From: AP-15 sp963796155
GTDB taxonomy: Bacteria; Pseudomonadota; Alphaproteobacteria; ATCC43930; CGMCC-115725
Direction: 5' to 3'
DNA: 64,000 nucleotides
NCBI GenBank assembly: GCA_963796155.1
Contig: CAWCKT010000016.1
Location: 78,266 to 142,265, forward strand
Positions 23,136 through 31,492 of the stretch are shown here, piece by piece. Each line of letters opens with the position of its first letter. Position 1 is the first letter of the stretch. A model generated the notes under the pieces. It was not told the origin of the DNA. It did not search any database and saw nothing but the letters and a program-made list of their open reading frames with translations. The position numbers and the translations under genes were made by a program.

Positions 23136-23522
23136 ATGACCAAAGCTTACTTGAAGCGCGAGGCGGCGCAGGCGCGGGCCTATTCGCAGGCCGTCATGAC
23201 CGAAGGCGGAAAGGTCGTCTGGTTGGCCGGACAGGTGGCACCCCAAGACGCGTCAGGCAGATCGCTCGCCGCCGATTTCGACGGCCAGGTGCGCGAGGTC
23301 TTCTCCCGGCTGGGCAAGACACTGGAGGAAGCGGGCGGCGCACTGGCCGACATGGTGACGATGACTGTGTTCATCACCGATGCGCGGTTTGGCGATCGCT
23401 TTACCCAGCTGCGGAAGGAGATCTTCGGCGACAATTTCCCGGCAAGCGCATTGATTTCCGTCGCCGGTCTCGCACGTCCGGAACTGCTCGTCGAGGTTCA
23501 GGGCATCGCCGTGATCGACTGA
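23136..23522 (+). CDS. RidA family protein (enamine/imine deaminase-like)
   Basis: 128 residues, normal for RidA/YjgF. ATG 23136 has GGAGG 7 bases upstream, so the longer frame from 22914 is not used. Family landmarks are VVWLAGQVAPQD, VFSRLGKTLEEAGGALADMV and the C-terminal LARPELLVEVQGIAVID. The arginine or lysine at the ligand site is normally in the segment after SVAGL; here AR is present. RidA proteins remove reactive enamine intermediates of PLP enzymes. Confidence 0.92.
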   Translation: MTKAYLKREAAQARAYSQAVMTEGGKVVWLAGQVAPQDASGRSLAADFDGQVREVFSRLGKTLEEAGGALADMVTMTVFITDARFGDRFTQLRKEIFGDNFPASALISVAGLARPELLVEVQGIAVID

Positions 23523-23541
23523 ACCGTACCGCGCCATCGTC

Positions 23542-24453
23542 GTGAGCGCGTTACAAATTGCGTTTCTGGCGCTTCTCTTAGTGCTCGCTGAAGGCACCGC
23601 CGCGCCGGCTCGCGGTGACTGCAGACCCAGGCCGCAGGCAGAGCTCGGGGTGACAATGTTGGGCAATGCGCCGTTCGTCACCTTGACGGTCGATGGAGTC
23701 CCCGCGACGTTTCTTCTCGATACCGGGGCCGAACGGACGATGTTGTCAGCCGCTGCCGCACAGCGGCTCGGAGTGGAAACTCATTACGAGTACCCCCGGA
23801 AAATGCGCGGCCTCGACGGTATCCTTGCCAGCGGCGATGCGAGGCTGCGCACTCTGGGTCTGGGCCGGACGGCCCTCGCGGATTTCCGGGTGCTCGTTGG
23901 CCCGGTATCGTTGCCGGGCCCAGGAGGCAAACCGCTGGACGGGCTGTTGGGTGCCGATTTCTTCTCGAGCTTCGAAGTCGACCTGGATCTCGCACATGCC
24001 CGCTTAACGTTGTACGAGAGACTGCCATGCGCCATCGCCGGACCGCCCTGGAGCCTGGCTTACACGACCATCGCGGTCAATCGATCGCTCCACGACCACC
24101 TCTTCTTCCCGGTGAGCCTCAACGGACACCGGGTCGCCGCCTTCATCGATACCGGCGCGGAATTGTCGGCCGTCGATGCCGCGGCAGCGCTGAGCCTCGG
24201 GGTCGACGCAGTGGAGCTCGAAAGGGACCCGGTCGCCACTCTGCGCGGTGCGGGTTCGGAAGTCGTCAAGTCGCGGGCTCACCGCTTTGCAAGACTGGAA
24301 ATCGGCGGGGAAATGCTTCCGGACCGGGTCATCGTCGTGACGAACCTACGATTGCAAGATGCCGATCTCGTGCTCGGTGTGGATTATCTCCGTTCGCGCC
24401 GGGTATGGCTTTCCTACGGATCGCATCAGATCTTCCTGGCGCGCGCGACATGA
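23542..24453 (+). CDS. Secreted two-domain retropepsin-like aspartic protease
   Basis: 303 residues from a GTG start 20 bases after the ridA stop. A signal peptide covers residues 1-24 (hydrophobic ALQIAFLALLLVLAEG). Two retroviral-type aspartic protease domains follow, with catalytic triplets Asp60-Thr-Gly and Asp203-Thr-Gly, each in FLLDTGAERT / FIDTGAELSA contexts. LLGADFFSSFEVDLD and VLGVDYLRSRRVWLSY are the matching C-terminal loops. In a dimeric retropepsin each subunit gives one Asp, so this tandem chain could form a complete active site alone. Periplasmic location is inferred. Confidence 0.85.
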   Translation: MSALQIAFLALLLVLAEGTAAPARGDCRPRPQAELGVTMLGNAPFVTLTVDGVPATFLLDTGAERTMLSAAAAQRLGVETHYEYPRKMRGLDGILASGDARLRTLGLGRTALADFRVLVGPVSLPGPGGKPLDGLLGADFFSSFEVDLDLAHARLTLYERLPCAIAGPPWSLAYTTIAVNRSLHDHLFFPVSLNGHRVAAFIDTGAELSAVDAAAALSLGVDAVELERDPVATLRGAGSEVVKSRAHRFARLEIGGEMLPDRVIVVTNLRLQDADLVLGVDYLRSRRVWLSYGSHQIFLARAT

Positions 24454-24543
24454 GCGGCACGGCCGCGGCCCGAGGTTGACCTGTGTCAAAGCGGCGCGGC
24501 GTGGTAGATTATTCTTCGAACAGATCAGCAGGGAGGCGGTTCG

Positions 24544-25251
24544 ATGCGCGCAATGGACGTTATGACAACCAACGTGATCACGGTCGATCCCGACACATCG
24601 GTGCAAGCGCTGGCGACGCTGCTTTCCGAACGGGGCATCAGCGGGGTTCCGGTCGTCGGGAAAGACAACCGGTTGGTCGGCATCGTCAGCGAGGGCGATC
24701 TGCTGCATCGTGCCGAGACCGGGACGGCGCGCCGCACCGAGCGCCGCCGCTCGCGGTGGCTCGACGCGATCGGGTCCGATCAGGAAGCGGCCCGCGAATA
24801 TGTCAAAGCGCACGGCCGCACGGTGAGGGAAATCATGACGCCGGAAGTTATCGCAGTGAGCGACACAACCGACCTCGCCGACGTAGCGACCTTGCTGGAG
24901 TCGAAGAGGATCAGACGCGTGCCGGTGCTCCGCGACGGTCAGCTCGTCGGTATCGTCAGCCGCGCGAACCTGGTGCGGGCCCTGGCGATGACCAAGAGCG
25001 AACCGCCGGTCGAGGTCGATAGCGACGACCGGACGATCCGTGAAAAGCTGTTGGCCGAGCTGAAAGGGCAAGAGTGGGTTCACATGTGGGCGGCGGACAT
25101 CATCGTCCGAGACCGGGTCGTGCATCTCTGGTTCTCCGACGACCGCTCCGATGAGGAGAGGCAGGCGTTGCGCGTCGCCGCTGAGAACATTCCGGGCGTT
25201 CGGCAGGTCCAAGAGCACATCGTACCGGCCCCAGTGTTCCCGTCGTTCTAG
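24544..25251 (+). CDS. CBS-domain pair with C-terminal BON domain
   Basis: 235 residues. CBS1 occupies residues 4-60 (VMTTNVITVDPDTSV, GISGVPVVGKDNRLVGIVSEGDLL). CBS2 occupies residues 92-150 (IMTPEVIAVSDTTDL, RIRRVPVLRDGQLVGIVSRANL). A BON domain is at 165-228. CBS pairs bind adenine nucleotides and act as energy or stress sensors. BON domains bind membranes or other proteins. AGGGAGG-type purines precede the ATG. No partner enzyme is adjacent. Confidence 0.92.
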   Translation: MRAMDVMTTNVITVDPDTSVQALATLLSERGISGVPVVGKDNRLVGIVSEGDLLHRAETGTARRTERRRSRWLDAIGSDQEAAREYVKAHGRTVREIMTPEVIAVSDTTDLADVATLLESKRIRRVPVLRDGQLVGIVSRANLVRALAMTKSEPPVEVDSDDRTIREKLLAELKGQEWVHMWAADIIVRDRVVHLWFSDDRSDEERQALRVAAENIPGVRQVQEHIVPAPVFPSF

Positions 25252-25269
25252 CAGGCCGGCGACCGCTCA

Positions 25270-26115
25270 TCAGGCGCGGCGTTGCGCGCGCCGCACAAAG
25301 TCGATGAAGATCGCCGCCAGGAGACCCTCCTTGGCATTCCAGTCCTCAAGCGCGACATCGAGGTCGGGGCGATCCTCGGTCAACACCTCATGATACTCGG
25401 CATTGGGCATCAAGCGATGCGCGACCTGGCCGGGTTCGCGCGGATGCACCCGGTCGTTGCCCGGAACGATGCAGGCCGGGACGGTCAATGAGCGCAGTTC
25501 GGCCGGACTGATGCCGATGACCGGATGGTCCGCCCCCTCGTTGAAGCTCCGCCGCCACTCGTTCATCACCGCGATGAAGCGCTCGGCACCAATCGATAGC
25601 AGCCGTGCGCGGTTGGCCGGATTGCTCGCGATCAGGTCGCTGAAATGCTCGGCGCAGCAGACCGCCTCCATGCCGCCCCGTTCCGCCGCCTCGATGAACT
25701 GGGTGTAGTAGTTCTCGACCAGGCGCCTGGCGGCGTAGGCGCCGCCGGTGACCCGCCACAATAAGAGCCCGCGCAAATCGGCGGGATGGCGCAGTGCGGC
25801 CAATAGGGCCAGCCGGCATCCCGACGAGCTGCCGCCGATGAACGCGGGCCGCGCATCGAGCTGCGACAGCAGCTCGTGGAGGTCGTCGGCCCATATTTCG
25901 TTTTCCGAGTGTCCGCCGTCGAACGAGATGCCGGAGGCGCCGCAATTGCGCCGGTCGTAGACGAGCACGCGATTGCCGGCTTCGGCGATCTTCTGCCCGA
26001 GCGGCTTGACCCCCACCAGGCCGCGCCGCCCGCCGGGCTGCAGCGCCACCCAAGGGCCCCGCTCGCCGAGCACCTCGTAATTGATTTCGACACCGCGGAC
26101 GGTCGCGACCGGCAT
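25270..26115 (-). CDS. Alpha/beta hydrolase
   Basis: 281 residues with the alpha/beta hydrolase order: ALQPGGRRG oxyanion region, VLVYDRRNCGASG, nucleophile elbow IGGSSSGCRLA and acid-loop GNDRVHP. In the place of the usual catalytic His near the C-terminus the sequence is DLDVALEDWNAKEG, with no His. Nearby histidines (HPREP, EYHEVL) are off-position. It may therefore be inactive or use another residue. It is divergent from the glutamine-synthetase-like gene, with starts about 80 bases apart, and could share control with it. Confidence 0.85.
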   Translation of the reverse strand: MPVATVRGVEINYEVLGERGPWVALQPGGRRGLVGVKPLGQKIAEAGNRVLVYDRRNCGASGISFDGGHSENEIWADDLHELLSQLDARPAFIGGSSSGCRLALLAALRHPADLRGLLLWRVTGGAYAARRLVENYYTQFIEAAERGGMEAVCCAEHFSDLIASNPANRARLLSIGAERFIAVMNEWRRSFNEGADHPVIGISPAELRSLTVPACIVPGNDRVHPREPGQVAHRLMPNAEYHEVLTEDRPDLDVALEDWNAKEGLLAAIFIDFVRRAQRRA

Positions 26116-26198
26116 GGCTCTCCTCCATGGTCGAGATTGCGCGAATGTGCCATCCTACCGACATCGATCGGGTGCGGCGAGATACACGTGGCGGTGGG

Positions 26199-27473
26199 AT
26201 GATACGCGAAGAGCTGATTTTCGTTGCGACCTGCGACATCTCGGGCCTTGTACGCGGCAAAGGGTTTCCGGCCCGTGAGCTGCCCCTCCGGCTCGAGAAG
26301 GGTATCGGGTGGACTGGCAGCAATCTGATGATGTCCCCGTTCGGGCCGATCTGGGACACCCCGTTCGGCACCTCCGGAGACTTCATGATCGTGCCCGACC
26401 CCGCCGTCGAGGTGCGGGTTGACTTCGGCGACGGTTCGGCGATCGAGCATTTCTTTTTGGGGGACATCTGCAATACCGACGGCAGCTCCTGGGAATGCTG
26501 TCCGCGGGATTTCCTACGCCGTGCCGCCCGACACCTCGAGGAGGTGGCGGGCCTCCGCCTGCTCGCCGCCTTCGAACAGGAATTCGTCTACGCAGGTGCT
26601 TCGGACCGCCCTGGCGACGCCTACGCCCTCGGTGCCTTCCGCCGCCAGGACACTTTCGGCGAGAATTTCATCGCGGCCTTGCGGGCGGCCGGAGTGGTTC
26701 CGGATACTTTTCTCGCCGAGTACGGCCCGCGCCAGTTCGAGGTGACGGTGATGCCGCAGCCCGCCCTGACGGCGGCCGATCACGCGGTGATCACCCGAGA
26801 AATGGCCCGCGCCGCCGCGCATCGGCTGGGGCATCGCGTCATCTTTTCGCCCAAGCCGGACCCCGAACTCGTCGGCAATGGCGTGCACATTCATATGAGC
26901 CTCGTCGATGCAGCGGGCCGGCCGGCGACCCACGCTCCCGGCGAGCCGATGGAGCTCAGCAAAGCGGCGCAGCACTTCTTCGCCGGTGTGCTGCACCATA
27001 TGCCGGCGATCTGCGCGGTCACCGCACCCTCGCCGGTCTCCTACTTGCGCCTCGTGCCCAACGCTTGGGCGCCGACAGTGATCGACCTGGTGCGGCAGGA
27101 CCGCGGTGCCAGCCTGCGCATCTGCCCGGTCTTCGCTGCCCGGACGGCAGAAGAGGTGACGCGCCAGTTCCATGTCGAATTCCGCACCGCCGACGCCGCG
27201 GCGAGCCCCTACCTGGCGTTGGGCGCGGTGATCTTCGCCGGAGCCGAGGGGATCCGCCGCGCCTTGCCGTTGCCCGCCCCCGGGACCACGCCACCTTCGC
27301 TTCCCCGCTCGCTGCCGGAGGCGCTCGACCGGCTCGCCGCCAGCGAGACGGCGGCGGACTGGTTCGGCCCGACCCATTTCGACGCCTATCTGCGCTTCAA
27401 ACGGGTCGAGGCGGAAAAAGTGGCCGGGCTCTCTGACCCGGATCTCTGCGCCCGCTACGCGGAAGTGTATTGA
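26199..27473 (+). CDS. Glutamine-synthetase family protein
   Basis: 424 residues from ATG 26199 (MIREELIFVATCDISG); upstream ATG 26142 is also in frame. The beta-grasp N-terminal part and the catalytic half with LAAFEQEFVY, EYGPRQFEV and NGVHIHMSL (ATP/metal loop) are present. RLVPNAWAP replaces the usual RIP motif, and HVEFRTADAAASPYL closes the site. It differs from GlnA and resembles the GS-like ligases for amines or other acceptors. The start of the N-formylglutamate amidohydrolase gene follows 20 bases after its stop, suggesting a small nitrogen-compound catabolic operon. Confidence 0.86.
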   Translation: MIREELIFVATCDISGLVRGKGFPARELPLRLEKGIGWTGSNLMMSPFGPIWDTPFGTSGDFMIVPDPAVEVRVDFGDGSAIEHFFLGDICNTDGSSWECCPRDFLRRAARHLEEVAGLRLLAAFEQEFVYAGASDRPGDAYALGAFRRQDTFGENFIAALRAAGVVPDTFLAEYGPRQFEVTVMPQPALTAADHAVITREMARAAAHRLGHRVIFSPKPDPELVGNGVHIHMSLVDAAGRPATHAPGEPMELSKAAQHFFAGVLHHMPAICAVTAPSPVSYLRLVPNAWAPTVIDLVRQDRGASLRICPVFAARTAEEVTRQFHVEFRTADAAASPYLALGAVIFAGAEGIRRALPLPAPGTTPPSLPRSLPEALDRLAASETAADWFGPTHFDAYLRFKRVEAEKVAGLSDPDLCARYAEVY

Positions 27474-27493
27474 GCGCTGACCGTCGGAGGACG

Positions 27494-28270
27494 ATGACTG
27501 AAGCAGCGTTATTGGAGTCCGATGAACCCAACCCGGTGAACCTCGAGAACGAGGCGGGGAGCTCGGTCTTTTTTCTTACTTGCGACCATGCCGGCCGAGT
27601 CATTCCACGCCGGCTCGGAAGGCTCGGGCTACCAGAGCACGAGACCCTGCGCCACATCGCCTGGGACATCGGTATCGGCGCTGTCGGGCAGCGGCTGTCG
27701 CGCCTCTTGGACGCCTCCGTGATCCGGCAATCCTATTCGCGCCTGGTGATCGACTGCAACCGTGACCCCAAGGTGCCGAGCTCGATCCCGGAGATCAGCG
27801 AGACGACCGAGATCCCGGGTAATCGCAGCCTCGGCGAAGACGCCCGGGCCATACGGGTCGAGACGATCTTTCGCCCCTATCACGACGCGATTGCGGCGGC
27901 GCTCGACCGGCGCGCAGCGGCGGGGCGCGCCTCGGTACTGGTCGCGCTGCACAGCTTCACCCCGGTCTACAAGGGGATGGCTCGCCCATGGCATGCGGCG
28001 GTGCTGTACAACCGCGACGCGCGGTTCGCGCATCTGCTCTTCACGTTGCTGCGCGCCGAGAGGCGGCTCGTCGTCGGCGAGAACGAGCCCTACGCCGTCA
28101 GCGATCTGACCGACTACACCGTCCCGGTACATGCCGAGCGGCGTGGCCTGCCGCATGTCGAGATCGAGATCCGCCAGGACCAGATCGCCGAAACAGCGGG
28201 TCAAGCCGCCTGGGCCGAACGCTTGGCGCGCCTGTTGCCCACAGCCTACGGCGAATTTCTCCGCCGATGA
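27494..28270 (+). CDS. N-formylglutamate amidohydrolase family protein
   Basis: 258 residues from ATG 27494, chosen because GGAGG lies 3-7 bases upstream. A TTG start at 27470 would overlap the previous stop. Conserved blocks are FFLTCDHAGRVIPRRLG, WDIGIGAVG, QSYSRLVIDCNRDP, LVALHSFTPVYKG and PHVEIEIRQDQI. The family hydrolyses N-formylglutamate or similar N-acyl acids, so a link with the GS-like gene is plausible. A truncated isochorismatase-like gene begins 4 bases before its stop codon. Confidence 0.88.
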   Translation: MTEAALLESDEPNPVNLENEAGSSVFFLTCDHAGRVIPRRLGRLGLPEHETLRHIAWDIGIGAVGQRLSRLLDASVIRQSYSRLVIDCNRDPKVPSSIPEISETTEIPGNRSLGEDARAIRVETIFRPYHDAIAAALDRRAAAGRASVLVALHSFTPVYKGMARPWHAAVLYNRDARFAHLLFTLLRAERRLVVGENEPYAVSDLTDYTVPVHAERRGLPHVEIEIRQDQIAETAGQAAWAERLARLLPTAYGEFLRR

Positions 28271-28440
28271 AGAAGCTGAGCCGCGAGGTTCCAATCGACC
28301 CGGCCCGCGCGGCGCTGTTGATCACCGATGTTCAACACTACTGTGTCACCGGAAAGGCCGAAAAAGGCGGCTATTTCCATCGCAGCCTGCGCGAAACCAT
28401 GCTGCCCAATATCCGACGCCGCGCTGACCGGATCGCATTG
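28267..28440 (+). pseudogene. Truncated isochorismatase/cysteine hydrolase N-terminus
   Basis: The ATG at 28267 overlaps the previous stop (ATGA). About 55 residues look like an isochorismatase-family N-terminus (PARAALLITDVQHYCV with the catalytic Asp, then MLPNIRR). Family members continue for about 150 more residues with a Lys and a Cys. Here homology ends near 28440 and the frame runs antisense through the 3' end of the acyl-CoA dehydrogenase gene. It reads as a third gene of the GS-like operon cut by a rearrangement or deletion. Confidence 0.65.
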
Positions 28441-28476
28441 ACTGGCGCGTGTCAGTCATTCACCGGGCCGCTCCCG

Positions 28477-29655
28477 TCAATAGGAGCGCGGCATGCCGAG
28501 CACGTGCTGGCCGATATAGGCGAGGATCAGATTGGTCGAGATCGGCGCGGTCTGGTAGAGGCGAGCCTCGCGCCATTTGCGCTCGATGTCGTATTCCTTC
28601 GCGAAGGCAAACCCGCCATAGGCTGAGAACGTGGCCTCGGCGGCGTGCCAGGTCGCCTCGGAGGCGAGCAGCTTGGCCATGTTGGCGTCGGCCCCGCACT
28701 CCTCGCCGGCGTCGAACAGCGCCGCGGCGCGGCGGCAGATCATGTCGGCCGCTTCGATCTCGGCGTAGGCGCGGGCGAGCGGGAACTGGACCCCCTGGTT
28801 TTGCCCGATCGGCCGATCGAAGACGACGCGCTCCTTGGCGTAGTCGACGCCCTTCTGTAGGAGCCAGCGCCCGTCACCGATGCATTCCTGGGCGACCAGG
28901 ATGCGCTCGGCATTCATCCCGTCGAGAATGTAGCGGAAGCCCTGGCCCTCCTCGCCGATCAAGTTCTCCGGCGGCACCATGAGGTTGTCGAAGAATATCT
29001 CGGTCGTGTTGTGGTTGATCATCGCCTCGATCGGCCTGATCTCCACACCCTGTCCCAGGTTCTCGCGCAGATCGACGAGAAACACCGACAACCCGTCGGT
29101 GCGCCGCTTGACCTCGTCGACCGGGGTGGTGCGTGCCAGCAGCAGCATTAGATCGGAATGCCGGGCCCGCGAGGTCCACACCTTCTGGCCGTTGATCACA
29201 TAGTGGTTGCCCTGCCGCACCGCCCGGGTTTTGAGCTTTGTCGTGTCGGAGCCCGTCGTCGGCTCGGTTACCCCGAAAGCCTGCAGCCGCAATTCACCCG
29301 ACGCGATCTTTGGCAGATAGCGCCGCTTCTGCTCCTCGCTGCCGTGGCGCAGCACGGTGCCCATAATGTACATCTGGGCGTGGCCTTGGCTGGCGGTGCA
29401 GCCCGACGCGTTGACCTCTTCGAGGATCACCGCGGCGGCGCGCAACGGCAGACCCGAGCCGCCGTATTCTTCGGGGATCAGCGAGGCGAGAAACCCGCCC
29501 TGCGTCAATTCGGTGATGAACTCGGTCGGATAGGCCTGCTCGGCCTCCAGTTTGCGCCAGTAGGCGCCGGGGTAACGCTCGCAGATTTTGCGCACTGATT
29601 CGCGCAGCTCGGGATAATCCTCGCCAAGGGCCACCATCGTCGCCGTGTCGGTCAT
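28477..29655 (-). CDS. Acyl-CoA dehydrogenase family protein
   Basis: 392 residues, full length. The FAD-binding QAFGVTEPTTGSDTTKLKTRA block, the middle beta domain (YVINGQKVWTSRARHSD) and the C-terminal helices (RILVAQECIGDGRWLLQKGVDYA, RPIGQNQGVQFPLA, YGGFAFAKEYDIER) are present. The catalytic Glu position near the end reads YGGFAFAKEYD. The substrate is not predictable. It lies downstream of the ABC importer genes on the same strand with a 55-base gap, so co-expression is possible. Confidence 0.93.
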   Translation of the reverse strand: MTDTATMVALGEDYPELRESVRKICERYPGAYWRKLEAEQAYPTEFITELTQGGFLASLIPEEYGGSGLPLRAAAVILEEVNASGCTASQGHAQMYIMGTVLRHGSEEQKRRYLPKIASGELRLQAFGVTEPTTGSDTTKLKTRAVRQGNHYVINGQKVWTSRARHSDLMLLLARTTPVDEVKRRTDGLSVFLVDLRENLGQGVEIRPIEAMINHNTTEIFFDNLMVPPENLIGEEGQGFRYILDGMNAERILVAQECIGDGRWLLQKGVDYAKERVVFDRPIGQNQGVQFPLARAYAEIEAADMICRRAAALFDAGEECGADANMAKLLASEATWHAAEATFSAYGGFAFAKEYDIERKWREARLYQTAPISTNLILAYIGQHVLGMPRSY

Positions 29656-29710
29656 TGTGCGCTCCTCTCCGCCGCGTTCTCGCCCAAAATAACCCAGAGC
29701 CGCGGCGAAT

Positions 29711-30475
29711 TCACCCGGTGCGGACGGCGCGGTATTCGCGGCGGACGATGTCGAGCAGCTCCGCAGCGGAGGTGGCGGCGGTAACGCTTTCGAACGTGAT
29801 CTCGCCGTGCTGCATCAGCACGACGCGATCGCAGATTTCGAGCGTCTGGGCGTAGTTGTGCGCGATCATCACGATTGCGATGTCGCCGCGCGCCTTCAAG
29901 CGCTCGATCAGCCCGATGATGCGCTGCGCCTCGCGCGCCCCCATCGCCGCGAGCGGCTCGTCGAGCAGCAGGATGCGCGCGTTGGAAAGCACCGAGCGCG
30001 CCACCGCGATCGCCTGCCGCTGACCGCCCGACAATGCGCCGACCTCGGTTTCGACCGAGGCCACCTCGACGCCGATCTCGGCGAGCGCCGCAGCGGCGCG
30101 GCGCCGCATCGCGCGGTGGTCCAGTAGTTTGAGCGGTCCCCAGTGCAACAATTCGCGGTTCAGGAACATGTTGTGGTAGACGCTCAGCCCGTTGACCAGC
30201 GCCAGATCCTGATAGACGCATTCGATGCCGAGCGCCCGCGCCTCGTCGACCGAGGCGAGCTGCACCGGCCGGCCGTTGACAAAGACCTGCCCCGCATCCG
30301 GCTGGTGATAGCCGGTCAGGATCTTGATCAAGGTCGATTTTCCCGCGCCGTTGTCGCCGAGGATGCCGAGCGTCTCGCCGCGCATGACGCTGAGCGACAC
30401 GCCCGCCAGCGCGGTCACCGTGCCAAACACCTTGGTGATCCGGTCAGCCCGGATGGCCTCGGCGGCGTCCGTCAT
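29711..30475 (-). CDS. Sugar-type ABC importer ATPase (single-domain, FrcA-like)
   Basis: 254 residues. Walker A GDNGAGKST, Q-loop VYQDLALV, signature LSGGQRQ, Walker B ILLLDEPLAAMG and H-loop MIAHNY are all intact. Only one ATPase domain is present, as in FrcA-like importers rather than two-domain RbsA. It overlaps the permease by 4 bases and completes a CUT2-type importer with the two genes upstream. The substrate is unknown, though a monosaccharide or polyol is usual for the class. Confidence 0.94.
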   Translation of the reverse strand: MTDAAEAIRADRITKVFGTVTALAGVSLSVMRGETLGILGDNGAGKSTLIKILTGYHQPDAGQVFVNGRPVQLASVDEARALGIECVYQDLALVNGLSVYHNMFLNRELLHWGPLKLLDHRAMRRRAAAALAEIGVEVASVETEVGALSGGQRQAIAVARSVLSNARILLLDEPLAAMGAREAQRIIGLIERLKARGDIAIVMIAHNYAQTLEICDRVVLMQHGEITFESVTAATSAAELLDIVRREYRAVRTG

Positions 30476-31491
30476 GCGGGACCGCCGCCGCGCAGCCGTG
30501 CCAGATGGATGTTGGCGATCATCGCGATCAGGATCGCGGCGCCGATGACAATATCGAAGGTGAAGGCGTTGATGCCCTGCAACGTAAAACCATCCTGCAA
30601 CACGCCGAGCATGATGCCGCCGATGAGCCCGCCGATGATCGTGCCGGCGCCGCCGGCGATCGCGGTGCCGCCGATGACGCCGGAGGCGACGCCGAGGAAC
30701 ATAATGTTGCTGCCGCCAGCCAAGGGGTCGATCGAGCCGACGCGAAAGGCTTCAAGCAGTCCCGTCAGCCCGCCCAAGGTGCTGGTCAGCACGAAATTGC
30801 CGATCTTGATGCGGTTGATCGCGATGCCGGCCTCGGCAGCCGCGATGATGTTGCCGCCGATCGCAGTTGTGTGCAGCCCCCAGCGCGTGTGGCGCAGCAC
30901 GACATGCATGATCGCGACGATGACCAACGCCCAGACGATCTCGGAATACGCCCAGACACCCATGATCCCGGTCAGCAGCGGACCGCCTGCCGTGTTCGCC
31001 GGATAGCCGCGCGAGATCGTCAAGGTCAGGCCGGTGATCAGGAACAGCATGCCCAATGTCGTGATGAACGACGGCACGCTGAGCCCGATCGTGATCAGGC
31101 CGATGATCAGGCCGATCAGCGCGCAGGCGGCAAGCGCTGCGAGGATCGCTAGCGGCACCGGGAGGCCCCAATCGTGCACGTTCTCCATCAGAAACGGCGC
31201 CAGCGCGAAAACCTGCCCGACGGACAGGTCGATCTCGCGGCAGATCAGCAGCATGATCTCGCCGCAGGCGATGATCACTGGTGCCGCGACGAACTGCGAG
31301 ATCGTCTGCACGTTCGCGTTGGTCAGAAAATTCCGGTTCGCAATTTCGAAATAGACAACGAGCGCCACCGTTACGACGATGACGCTCGCCTCCGGCCTCA
31401 GCAGGAAGCCATAGGCCCGCCGTACGAGCCCATGATGCCCTCCCGCCTCGGCCGCGCCCGCGGATCCGTCTCTCGGCACCTCCGCGGGCAC
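30472..31491 (-). CDS. Sugar-type ABC importer permease (RbsC/FrcC family)
   Basis: 339 residues with about nine membrane helices. The N-terminal stretch is charged. Conserved features include NVQTISQFVAAPVIIACGEIMLLICREIDLSVG, with its EIDLSVG loop, and GSIDPLAGGSNIMFLGVASGVIGGTAIAGG near the C-terminus, both typical of CUT2 permeases. It lies between the binding protein and the ATPase with a one-base gap and a 4-base overlap, so the three genes are one operon. Confidence 0.95.
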   Translation of the reverse strand: MPAEVPRDGSAGAAEAGGHHGLVRRAYGFLLRPEASVIVVTVALVVYFEIANRNFLTNANVQTISQFVAAPVIIACGEIMLLICREIDLSVGQVFALAPFLMENVHDWGLPVPLAILAALAACALIGLIIGLITIGLSVPSFITTLGMLFLITGLTLTISRGYPANTAGGPLLTGIMGVWAYSEIVWALVIVAIMHVVLRHTRWGLHTTAIGGNIIAAAEAGIAINRIKIGNFVLTSTLGGLTGLLEAFRVGSIDPLAGGSNIMFLGVASGVIGGTAIAGGAGTIIGGLIGGIMLGVLQDGFTLQGINAFTFDIVIGAAILIAMIANIHLARLRGGGPA

Positions 31492-31492
31492 G

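Noticed and set aside
30143..31006. 287-codon plus-strand frame over the ABC importer genes
   Set aside because: Shadow of permease and ATPase genes that have all expected motifs.
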